A DNA stretch of 64,000 bases, from positions 1 through 64,000 of the forward strand of contig JAHBYJ010000002.1 in the NCBI GenBank assembly GCA_019636015.1, written 5' to 3'. Position numbers and translations under genes: made by a program. Below are positions 46,914 through 54,429 of the stretch, one piece after another. Origin of the DNA: Parvibaculaceae bacterium. GTDB taxonomy: Bacteria > Pseudomonadota > Alphaproteobacteria > Parvibaculales > Parvibaculaceae. A model generated the notes under the pieces. It saw nothing but the letters and a program-made list of their open reading frames with translations, was not told where the DNA came from and searched no databases. Each line of letters starts with the position of its first letter. Position 1 is the first letter of the stretch.

Positions 46914-48275
46914 ATGACACGCGCCAGCGAACGCGAAGCAGCGGATTTCCTCGCAGCAAATCCCGACATCGTGCAGATACAGGCCTATCTCACCGATCCG
47001 TCCGGCGTGGCGCGCGGCAAGGTGCTGCGGCCCGAGGAAATCGAGACCGCCTACCGCGACGGGCGGCCCCTGCCCTGCTCCATTCTCTCGCTCGACATGC
47101 TGGGCGTGGACGTGCTGGAAACGGGTCTCGTCTGGGAGGAAGGCGACAGCGACCGCCCCTGCCTTCCCGTGCCTGCGACGATCACCCATGCGCCCTGGCA
47201 TGACGTTCCGACGGCGCAGCTGATCCTCACCTCATATGAGCGCGACGGATCGCCGACGCGCGCCGATCCGCGTCATGCGCTTCAGCGCACGGTGAACCGG
47301 CTCGAAGGAATGGGCCTCAAGCCTGTAGTAGCCATCGAGCTTGAATTCTATCTGGTGGACCGGGAGGCTGCGGCGAACGGCAAGATCAAGCCGCCCGCCG
47401 CGCCGAACGGCTACGCGCCCGCGCATCACCAGGCTTATCTCATGCAGGATCTGGAAGATTTCTCGCCCTTCCTGAACGATGTCTTCGCCGGCGCGAAAAA
47501 GATGGGCCTGCCCGCGCGCACGCTGATTTCAGAATATGCACCCGGCCAGTTCGAGATCGTGCTCGAACACCGCGCCGACGCCATGCGCGCCGCAGACGAC
47601 GCCATTCTCTACAAGCGGCTCGTCAAGGGCATGGCCGAGCGCCACGGTCTCACAGCCACTTTCATGGCAAAGCCCTATGCCGATCTTTCCGGCAGCGGCA
47701 TGCATGTCCATGTCTCGCTTGCCGATGAAACGAGCAGAAATCTCTTTGCCGGCGAAGGCACGGAGCTCACACCGCATCTTGCTCATGCGATTGCCGGCCT
47801 CGAAGCGACCATGGCCGAGAGCATGGCCTTCTTCGCGCCCAATGCGAACTCCTTTCGCCGCTTCCGTCCGAATTCCTATGCGCCGCTCGCGCCCGCCTGG
47901 GCGGTGGACAACCGTTCCGTACCACTGCGCGTGACGGCCGGCCGCGCGGAAACGCGCCATCTCGAACATCGCGTCTGCGGCGCGGACGCCAATCCCTATG
48001 TCGCACTGGCGATTGTGCTCGCGGGTATCGCCGAAGGTATCGAGAAGAACCTCGAGCCGAGCGAGCCTGTCACCGGCGACGGCTATGGCAAACGGGAAGC
48101 GACCCTGCCGATCAACTGGTGGAAAGCGCTGGAAGTCGCACGCAACTCCGCCTTCATCGAGACGCATCTCGGCGAGTTCGCGAAAATCTTCCTGACCATC
48201 AAGGAAGCCGAATGCGACCGCTTCTTCGCGGCGGTGAGCAGCACCGACATCGAATGGTATCTGCGAAACGTCTGA
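46914..48275 (+). CDS. Glutamine synthetase family protein (gamma-glutamyl-amine ligase type)
   Basis: 453 residues. Beta-grasp N-terminal domain, then catalytic domain with IELEFYLVD, PGQFEIVLEHR, HVHVSLAD (GSGMHVHVSL) and NRSVPLRV, RVCGADANPYVALA. It lacks the regulatory adenylylation region of GlnA and fits PuuA-like gamma-glutamylpolyamine synthetases. With the aminotransferase upstream, a gamma-glutamylation route for an amine (for example putrescine or ethanolamine) is likely but the substrate is not determined. Confidence 0.88.
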   Translation: MTRASEREAADFLAANPDIVQIQAYLTDPSGVARGKVLRPEEIETAYRDGRPLPCSILSLDMLGVDVLETGLVWEEGDSDRPCLPVPATITHAPWHDVPTAQLILTSYERDGSPTRADPRHALQRTVNRLEGMGLKPVVAIELEFYLVDREAAANGKIKPPAAPNGYAPAHHQAYLMQDLEDFSPFLNDVFAGAKKMGLPARTLISEYAPGQFEIVLEHRADAMRAADDAILYKRLVKGMAERHGLTATFMAKPYADLSGSGMHVHVSLADETSRNLFAGEGTELTPHLAHAIAGLEATMAESMAFFAPNANSFRRFRPNSYAPLAPAWAVDNRSVPLRVTAGRAETRHLEHRVCGADANPYVALAIVLAGIAEGIEKNLEPSEPVTGDGYGKREATLPINWWKALEVARNSAFIETHLGEFAKIFLTIKEAECDRFFAAVSSTDIEWYLRNV

Positions 48276-48278
48276 TCG

Positions 48279-48695
48279 TTACTGCAGGTAAACCGGATCG
48301 CAGGGATAGTTCGCCTCGAGCGCCCGCACCGCAAGTTCATGCGCAGGCCGCGAGGTCATGTCCGGCTGCCTCTCCGCATAGGTGAGGACGTGCTGCGCGA
48401 ACTGGCGATAGGTAAGCTGGTTGGGCAGATCGAAACAGGCTTTCTGGTCCTGGTTCGGCCCGAGCCGCTCCGCACGGAACGGCTCTCCCATGGTCAGCGT
48501 CTCCTGTTGCGGCATGATGAGCCCGATCAGGAACTGCTTGCAGGGCTCGCCGCTGCTTCCTTCCGCATGCCCGTTCTCGATCAGGTTACGGCAGGCCGAA
48601 ACAAGCTGGGCGCCGGTCTCGACCGCCGCGGCAGCCGGTGCGGCGGCGCCAACAGCGATGAAGGCGGCAAGGGCGAGAGCGGCGAGGCTTTTCAT
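48279..48695 (-). CDS. Secreted Rap1a/Tai-like protein (copy 2)
   Basis: 138 residues, signal peptide MKSLAALALAAFIAVGAAAPAAA. Mature part: ETGAQLVSACRNLIENG, PCKQFLIGLI, KACFDLPNQLTYRQFAQHVLTYAE, ANYPC; four Cys aligned with the other copy. Convergent to and 3 bases from the glutamine-synthetase-like gene. Paralogue of 44963-45382. Confidence 0.72.
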   Translation of the reverse strand: MKSLAALALAAFIAVGAAAPAAAAVETGAQLVSACRNLIENGHAEGSSGEPCKQFLIGLIMPQQETLTMGEPFRAERLGPNQDQKACFDLPNQLTYRQFAQHVLTYAERQPDMTSRPAHELAVRALEANYPCDPVYLQ

Positions 48696-48783
48696 TCTGA
48701 CTTTCTCCGGGTGGCGAAACGGGCGGCGATACTCAACACCTAGCCCATTCCCACATGCCGTCAAGCGCCGCCCCGCCCCTTGG

Positions 48784-49665
48784 TTAATCGACCATCCGGA
48801 TTTCCGATGGCGAGCGAAACTCGACGCCTTTCAGCGCCGTGCTCTCCGCCGCATGGGCGAACGCCGCCTCGATGGCGCGGGCGCGCGCCTCGAAGAGCGG
48901 CGCCATGTCGGGATGGGTGAAGATATAGAGTTCGTTGTCGAGAATGGCTTCCACCACCCGGGCGCCGACGCGATCGGGATCGATGCCTGCCAGCACGAAC
49001 TGCTTGGCGATTTCGGCCCGTTCGGGATCTCGGTCATCATTCGCTGCACCATACTTTGCCTGCCGCGCGCGGTCGCTTTCATAAATGCGCGTCTTCACGA
49101 AACCGGGGCAGAGAACCGACACGCCGATATTTTCCGGAGCGAGCTGCTGCACCCAGCCTTCCGACATGCCGACAACGGCATATTTCGACGCTGTATAGGG
49201 CTCCATGCCCGGCGCGGAGATGATGCCCGCCATGGAAGCCGTGTTCACATAATGCCCGCCTTCGCCATGCGCGCGGATATGCGGCAGGAAAACCTCCATG
49301 CCATAAACCACGCCCATGATGTTGACGGCGATGGCCCATTCCCAATCGCCGGGCTTCATCGTGCCGATGGCGCCGCCGGCCCCCACGCCCGCATTGTTGC
49401 AGACGACATGCACCTTGCCGAAGGCATCGAGCGTCGCCTTCGCCGCCTGCTCGACGGAGGAACGCTCCGCCACGTCGCAGCGCACGCCCTCCACCTTGAT
49501 CTGCCTCTCGCGCAATTCGGCGACCGCGACGCCGAGATCGTCTTCATTGATGTCCGCAAGCATGACGTTCATGCCCGCCCGCCCGAAGGCCCGTGCCATG
49601 GAGAGACCGATGCCGCTCGCGCCGCCCGTCACGAACGCCGTCTTGCCCGAAAGATCCTTCATCAC
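48784..49665 (-). CDS. Short-chain dehydrogenase/reductase
   Basis: 293 residues. Rossmann motif TGGASGIG (about 14-21), NNAG (about 90-93), catalytic Ser (NTASMAG) and YTASK (about 157-161, Tyr and Lys). It reduces or oxidises an alcohol/ketone with NAD(P)H. Coupled to the ferritin-like gene by overlap. ATG 49662 is an equally good start. Confidence 0.88.
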   Translation of the reverse strand: MMKDLSGKTAFVTGGASGIGLSMARAFGRAGMNVMLADINEDDLGVAVAELRERQIKVEGVRCDVAERSSVEQAAKATLDAFGKVHVVCNNAGVGAGGAIGTMKPGDWEWAIAVNIMGVVYGMEVFLPHIRAHGEGGHYVNTASMAGIISAPGMEPYTASKYAVVGMSEGWVQQLAPENIGVSVLCPGFVKTRIYESDRARQAKYGAANDDRDPERAEIAKQFVLAGIDPDRVGARVVEAILDNELYIFTHPDMAPLFEARARAIEAAFAHAAESTALKGVEFRSPSEIRMVD

Positions 49666-50696
49666 GCCGCCTTTGCTACATCGTCGAGCGCATCGAACTT
49701 GGCAAAAAGCTGTGCCCCGTTCGGCGCCTGTTCAAGCCCCGCGCGAATGGCATCGCGCGTCTGTTCCTTCGAAAAGTCGGCCTGCGTCACCGCATGCCAA
49801 TGCACCATGCCTTCCCAGATCGGGTCGATCAGGTCCTTGCCTTTCACGGTACCGCCATCGACGGTCTTGAAGGTGAAGCTGCGCATCTCGGAGACCGTCG
49901 TCTGCAGATAACCGACATGGATCGCCTCGTCGGTGCGGATGCGCTCGACCATCGCCGCCGCTTCCTCACCTTCCTTCTGGAGATTCGGGAAGGCTTCCTT
50001 GTCGCGCATGATCTCGCAGCAGAAGGCGAAGAAGCTTTCCGCGCGCACCTCGATCATCAGCACATTCATCAGCAGCAGGATGAGTTGCTCGAAGCCCGCC
50101 GGAAGCTGCGGCATCAACCGGCCCGTATCCGGACGGGCAATGCTTTCCGGCACCTCCGGCAGCGGATAACGATCCTTGCCGAACAGCAAATCGCGCGCGG
50201 CAAACCACATGGCGTCATGTGCGCCGACATCGGGCTCCGCCGGATCGCCGCCTTCATCCGCGCCATGCGCGTAAAGAAGACCCTTGTGCAGATGCCCCGT
50301 GCAAGTCTGCGAAATATCGTCGACGATGATCTGCTGGAAGTCGGGCGCCTGCAGGTCGCACAAGGCGCGGCCGCGCGCTTCGATCACGCCGGTGATGGTG
50401 AGCGAATTCCAGAGCGGCTGGCCGATGCCGTTGGAAAGAAGGAAACGCTCCTGCGGAATATTCGGATAGTTGCCGCGCTTGAGAAGCTGGACCGTCGCGT
50501 CGATGAGCGGCCAGCCTTTCGCGGTCAGCGCCTCCTGCCAGGCATGAACCGCCGGCCAGCGGTGAAGCACACGCGGCGATACATAGCTGCCATCTGCGAG
50601 AAACCCGCCATGCAGACGGTAGCCTGCGCGCTCATGCGGCCGCGCATAATCGTGGCTCGCCATCAGCTCTTCACGTGTATAGGTGAGCTTCGCCAT
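49662..50696 (-). CDS. Possible ferritin-like di-iron protein
   Basis: 344 residues, unrecognised by name. Helical with candidates for metal ligands: VIEARGRALCDL, VDDISQTCTGHLHKG (His), MNVLMIEVRAESFFAFCCEIM and RIRTDEAIHVGYLQ (ExxH). Spacing of an E-containing helix followed by ExxH is like ferritin-like di-iron enzymes. It is an operon partner of the SDR under a TetR-type regulator. Metal binding is inference. Confidence 0.5.
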   Translation of the reverse strand: MAKLTYTREELMASHDYARPHERAGYRLHGGFLADGSYVSPRVLHRWPAVHAWQEALTAKGWPLIDATVQLLKRGNYPNIPQERFLLSNGIGQPLWNSLTITGVIEARGRALCDLQAPDFQQIIVDDISQTCTGHLHKGLLYAHGADEGGDPAEPDVGAHDAMWFAARDLLFGKDRYPLPEVPESIARPDTGRLMPQLPAGFEQLILLLMNVLMIEVRAESFFAFCCEIMRDKEAFPNLQKEGEEAAAMVERIRTDEAIHVGYLQTTVSEMRSFTFKTVDGGTVKGKDLIDPIWEGMVHWHAVTQADFSKEQTRDAIRAGLEQAPNGAQLFAKFDALDDVAKAA

Positions 50697-50726
50697 TTCT
50701 TCCTCCTCCCTTGGGCCTTGTGGCCC

Positions 50727-51425
50727 TTATTTCTTCAGGGCCCGGACGAACAGCCAGGTCATGCTGTCGATCATCTTCTTGCGGTCGAGCTTGCGGCGGA
50801 AACCGTAGGCCCCACCCTGCTTGATCGCACCGACGATGAGATATCCCGCCATGCGCGTATCGACTTCCGCCGAGACCTCGCCCGTCGACTTCCACTTCTC
50901 CATGAGTTCCGCCCAGACCTCCGCCCAGCGGTCCACCGGCCCGCGCCGCCCCACACCGCCGGTGCTAAGCACGTCGATATCGGTGAGCGCCGCGCCGAGC
51001 ACGCCCGGATTGCTGTCGGAATATTCGAAGACGGCGATCAGCAATTCGCGGATCCCCTCCTCCAGCGAATGCGCCAGTGCCATGTGCCGCTCGACGAATT
51101 CATGCAGTTCGTCCGCCGCCTCGTCGGTGAAGGCGAGGAAGCAGTCGAGCTTGTCCTCGAAATGGAGATAGAACGTGCCATGGCCGACGCCCGCTTCCCG
51201 GGAAATGTCCTGCGGCCTCGTCTCGTGATAACCGCGCTCGACGAAGAGCTTGCGTGCGGCTTCCATCAGCTTGCGCCGGCTTTCGAGTTTGCGCTTTGCG
51301 CCGCCGCTCAAGGGCGCCGCTCCCGCCCCGCTTGCCTGCAAGGCCGGCTCCTCCTGGCTGCTCTCGTCCAGAATGGCCGCTTCTGCGGCTTCTCGGGTTC
51401 TGGACCCCGTTTCCTCCATCGTCAT
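50727..51425 (-). CDS. TetR-family regulator
   Basis: 232 residues. After a disordered 45-residue lead (MTMEETGSRTREAAEAA...), the TetR helix-turn-helix is evident: RRKLMEAARKLFVERGYHETRPQDISREAGVGHGTFYLHFEDK (about 50-90). The C-terminal ligand domain follows. Probably controls the SDR/ferritin-like genes 30 bases downstream, and the upstream MFS gene may be included. ATG 51425 chosen for its spacing to the dyad and GAGG site. Confidence 0.85.
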   Translation of the reverse strand: MTMEETGSRTREAAEAAILDESSQEEPALQASGAGAAPLSGGAKRKLESRRKLMEAARKLFVERGYHETRPQDISREAGVGHGTFYLHFEDKLDCFLAFTDEAADELHEFVERHMALAHSLEEGIRELLIAVFEYSDSNPGVLGAALTDIDVLSTGGVGRRGPVDRWAEVWAELMEKWKSTGEVSAEVDTRMAGYLIVGAIKQGGAYGFRRKLDRKKMIDSMTWLFVRALKK

Positions 51426-51445
51426 GGGTGAAAGCCTCAGCCTTA

Positions 51446-51462
51446 ATTGACATTTTGTCAAT
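51446..51462. promoter_or_regulatory. Candidate TetR operator
   Basis: ATTGACATTTTGTCAAT, two perfect 7-base arms around TTT. It lies 21 bases upstream of the TetR gene, between it and the MFS stop, and contains a -35-like TTGACA. Position suggests autoregulation by the adjacent TetR. Confidence 0.65.
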
Positions 51463-51500
51463 AAGAATGACCTCACTTTGCATGGGGTTCGATGCGCCGT

Positions 51501-52952
51501 TCAGTCGAGCGAGGCAAGCGGCTTCGCCACGCTCTCGAGCGGCTTTCGCTCTGCCGCAATGCCCCACACCGCCTGCACCAGCGCCGCGAGAAGCATCAGC
51601 GCCGCGCCGAAGAGATAGCCGCTGAACACCGCTTCGCGCGAGCCTGTTTCGATCAGCTGGCCGAATATGATCGGTCCGGCTATCCCGCCAAGCCCGGTTC
51701 CCACCGCATAGAAGACGGCAATGGCAATGGCGCGGATTTCGAGCGGAAAGGTCTCGCTCACCGTCAGATAGGCGGAGCTCGCCGCTGCCGACGCAAAGAA
51801 GAAGATCACCATCCAGGCGGCCGTCTGCGTCTGCGCATCGAGCAGTCCTTGCTGGAAGAGAAACCCGCTTCCCGTCAGCAGCACACCCGAAATGGCATAG
51901 GTCGAGGCGATCATGATGCGCCGCCCCACTGTGTCGAAGAACCGGCCGAGCAGCAGCGGCCCGAGGAAATTGCCCGCGGCAAAGGGCAGGATGTACCAGC
52001 CTACCTGCGCTGACTGGATGCCGTAGAAATCGGTGAGCACCAGTGCATAGGTGAAGAAGATCGCATTGTAGAAGAAGGCCTGCGCCGACATCAGCGCCAG
52101 GCCGACAAGCGCCCGGCGCCGATGCGCTTTAAACAGCGTATGGGCGATCGCGCGCAAGCGAAGCGGCCCGCGCGGAGAAAATCTCATTCGCACGAGGTCC
52201 GCTTCGGCCAGCATATGGCCCCTTTCGATATGGCGGCCCTCGATGCGGCCGATGATTTCTTCCGCCTCGCGCACGCGGCCATGCGTGAGCAGCCAGCGCG
52301 GACTTTCGGGAATCCAGAACCGCATCGCGAAGATGAAGAGCCCGAGCACGGCGCCGATGAAAAAGCAGAGCCGCCAGCCGAGATCTCCGTCGCCTGTCAC
52401 CGCGGGATCGAGCAGCAGGATCGACAGGCCGGCGCCGAGCGCCGCGCCGACCCAGAAGCTTCCGTTGATCGCAAGGTCGGTCCAGCCGCGATAACGCGCC
52501 GGAATGAGTTCCTGAATGGCGGAATTGATTGCCGTATATTCGCCGCCGATCCCCGCGCCCGTGAGGAATCTGAAAAAGGCGAAGCTCCACAGGTCCCATG
52601 AAAAGGCGGTGGCGCCCGTCGCGGCGATATAGAGCGTGAGTGTGATGAAGAAGAGCTTGCGCCGCCCGAGACGGTCGGTGAGCCAGCCGAAAAACAACCC
52701 GCCAAGCACGGCCCCGGCGAGATAGGCACCGGCAGCAAAGCCGATATCGGCGGCGCTCATTCCAAGCGTCGGGCTGTCTCGAAGCGCGCCGGCGACCGAG
52801 CCCGCCAGCGTCACCTCAAGTCCGTCCAGCGCCCAGGTCACACCAAGCGCGATGACGACCAGCGTGTGAAACCGTCCCCAGCGCAGCCGGTCGAGCCGCG
52901 AGGGAATGTCGGTTTCGAACGCTCCGGCCGCTGCTTGCGCCTGATTTGCCAT
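51501..52952 (-). CDS. MFS transporter
   Basis: 483 residues with 12 hydrophobic segments. It has the sugar-porter-like GWLTDRLGRRKLFF (motif A, loop 2-3) and RFLTGAGIGGEYTAINSAIQELIPARYRG, which suits the AAHS/SP type of aromatic-acid or sugar transport. A cytoplasmic charged loop follows TM6 (PESPRWLLTHGRVREAEEIIGR). Substrate unknown. 76 bases upstream of TetR on the same strand. Confidence 0.88.
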   Translation of the reverse strand: MANQAQAAAGAFETDIPSRLDRLRWGRFHTLVVIALGVTWALDGLEVTLAGSVAGALRDSPTLGMSAADIGFAAGAYLAGAVLGGLFFGWLTDRLGRRKLFFITLTLYIAATGATAFSWDLWSFAFFRFLTGAGIGGEYTAINSAIQELIPARYRGWTDLAINGSFWVGAALGAGLSILLLDPAVTGDGDLGWRLCFFIGAVLGLFIFAMRFWIPESPRWLLTHGRVREAEEIIGRIEGRHIERGHMLAEADLVRMRFSPRGPLRLRAIAHTLFKAHRRRALVGLALMSAQAFFYNAIFFTYALVLTDFYGIQSAQVGWYILPFAAGNFLGPLLLGRFFDTVGRRIMIASTYAISGVLLTGSGFLFQQGLLDAQTQTAAWMVIFFFASAAASSAYLTVSETFPLEIRAIAIAVFYAVGTGLGGIAGPIIFGQLIETGSREAVFSGYLFGAALMLLAALVQAVWGIAAERKPLESVAKPLASLD

Positions 52953-53056
52953 GGTGACCCGCCGCCTCTCCAGCGGGTCAACGCTCCGGCAAGCGTTTCG
53001 TTCAAGACGAATTTCGGGCGGCCCGCCTATCCTCCGCGCGAAAAGGAGAAATATCC

Positions 53057-53719
53057 ATGACCGCGAAACGCGACTTCGTGCCCGCTCTGGGCAAGTCCGA
53101 ATTCACCAACGCCTATGACAAGGTCATTGCCGTCATGACGCGCGAGAAGCGCTGGCGGCCGCTCGTTGCGAAGGCACTGGCGCTCAATCCCGGGGAGACC
53201 GTGGTCGATATCGGCGCCGGTACGGGCAGCCAGGCGATCCTGTTGAAAACGCAGACGCCAGGCATCCGCATGATCGGGATCGACCCCGACCCGCAGGTCC
53301 TCGCCATTGCGCGCGCCAAGGCCGAGGCGGCGAGCGCCGCTATCGAATGGCATGAAGGCTTTGGCGACGAGGCGCATCGGCATCTCGGCGAAGGCTTCGC
53401 GGATGCCGTGGTCTCGAGCCTCGTGCTGCATCAATGTCCGATGGAGGTTAAGTCAGGCATTCTCGCCTCCGCTTACCGCTTGTTGAAACCGGGTGGCCGT
53501 CTCGTCATCGGTGACTACGGCCTGCAGCGCACCTTCCTGATGCGCACCCTCTTCCGGCAGGTGCAGATGGCCGACGGATTCGAATATACGCAGCCGAATG
53601 CGGATGGCATTTTGAATGAATTGATACCGGCTGCAGGATTTGCCGGACTCGAAGAACGCAACGTCTTCCCGACGCATACCGGTTCGATCAGCGTCTATCA
53701 CGCCGTGAAACCGGCTTGA
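53057..53719 (+). CDS. Class I SAM-dependent methyltransferase
   Basis: 220 residues. Motif I VVDIGAGTGSQAI (about 52-64), motif II-like MIGIDPDPQVL, and DAVVSSLVLHQCP then KPGGRLVIGDYG, a UbiE-like small-molecule methyltransferase. Ribosome site AAGGAG upstream. Convergent with AraC gene. Confidence 0.85.
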   Translation: MTAKRDFVPALGKSEFTNAYDKVIAVMTREKRWRPLVAKALALNPGETVVDIGAGTGSQAILLKTQTPGIRMIGIDPDPQVLAIARAKAEAASAAIEWHEGFGDEAHRHLGEGFADAVVSSLVLHQCPMEVKSGILASAYRLLKPGGRLVIGDYGLQRTFLMRTLFRQVQMADGFEYTQPNADGILNELIPAAGFAGLEERNVFPTHTGSISVYHAVKPA

Positions 53720-53721
53720 GC

Positions 53722-54423
53722 TCAGTTCAGCGTTTCCGCCGCCACGCGCGGCGTGACGCCGAACATGCGCCGCATGGTGCGTGAGAAGTGTGCCTGATCC
53801 GCAAAGCCGCCCGAAGCCGCCGCCTCCGCGAGCGAGGCGCCGGCGGCGATCGCCCGTGAGGCGCGGCCAAGCTTCTGCCAGAGCAGCCATTGCGACAACG
53901 CAATGCCGAGTTCACTCCGTGCAAGCTCCCTGAGGCGCGGGGCCGAGAGCCCGGCCGCCTTCGCTGCCGCACCGATGGCTCCCGGTTCGCCGGGGCTCCG
54001 GCGAAGGCTCGCAAGCGCCGCAGCGAGACGCGGGTCCGGCGCTTCCTGCGCGCCCATGTCGAGAAACGCCGTGAGTGTGGCGACGGTCTCTTGCGGATCG
54101 ACCGTGGACAGGACCCGTGCGAGACTTTCGGGAAGCGGCGCGATCTTGTCGCCCATCAGCCGCCGCAATGCGCGGCCTGGCGGCAACTCAGCCTCGAGAT
54201 AGAGCGCCGTCACTTCACCGCCGGCATTCAGGAACTCATGCCGCACCATCGGCGGAATGACGATCGCCCGCGCCTCCAGCACCACGCCATCACTCCGCAT
54301 TGCAATTCCGGAATCCCGGCCCGCCGCGATCTGGATCGCGGCATGGCGATGCGGCGCATTGACATCCGTTCGTCCGCGATAGACGGCCCAGCCTTCGCCG
54401 AACTCGAAGCGCCCGGCCCACAT
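53722..54423 (-). CDS. AraC-family regulator
   Basis: 233 residues. A cupin-like N-terminal sensor (DVNAPHRHAAIQIAAG, FLNAGGEVTALYLE) and C-terminal double HTH (GLSAPRLRELARSELGIALSQWLLWQKLGRASRAI, GFADQAHFSRTMRRMFGVTP). Six bases after the molybdenum hydroxylase gene on the same strand; may regulate it. Confidence 0.88.
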   Translation of the reverse strand: MWAGRFEFGEGWAVYRGRTDVNAPHRHAAIQIAAGRDSGIAMRSDGVVLEARAIVIPPMVRHEFLNAGGEVTALYLEAELPPGRALRRLMGDKIAPLPESLARVLSTVDPQETVATLTAFLDMGAQEAPDPRLAAALASLRRSPGEPGAIGAAAKAAGLSAPRLRELARSELGIALSQWLLWQKLGRASRAIAAGASLAEAAASGGFADQAHFSRTMRRMFGVTPRVAAETLN

Positions 54424-54429
54424 GGCTCG

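Noticed and set aside
51446-51462. Link between the TetR dyad and the phage late dyads (both have TGACA/TGTCA arms)
   Set aside because: Different centre length and chromosomal context; the five-base similarity is easily fortuitous.
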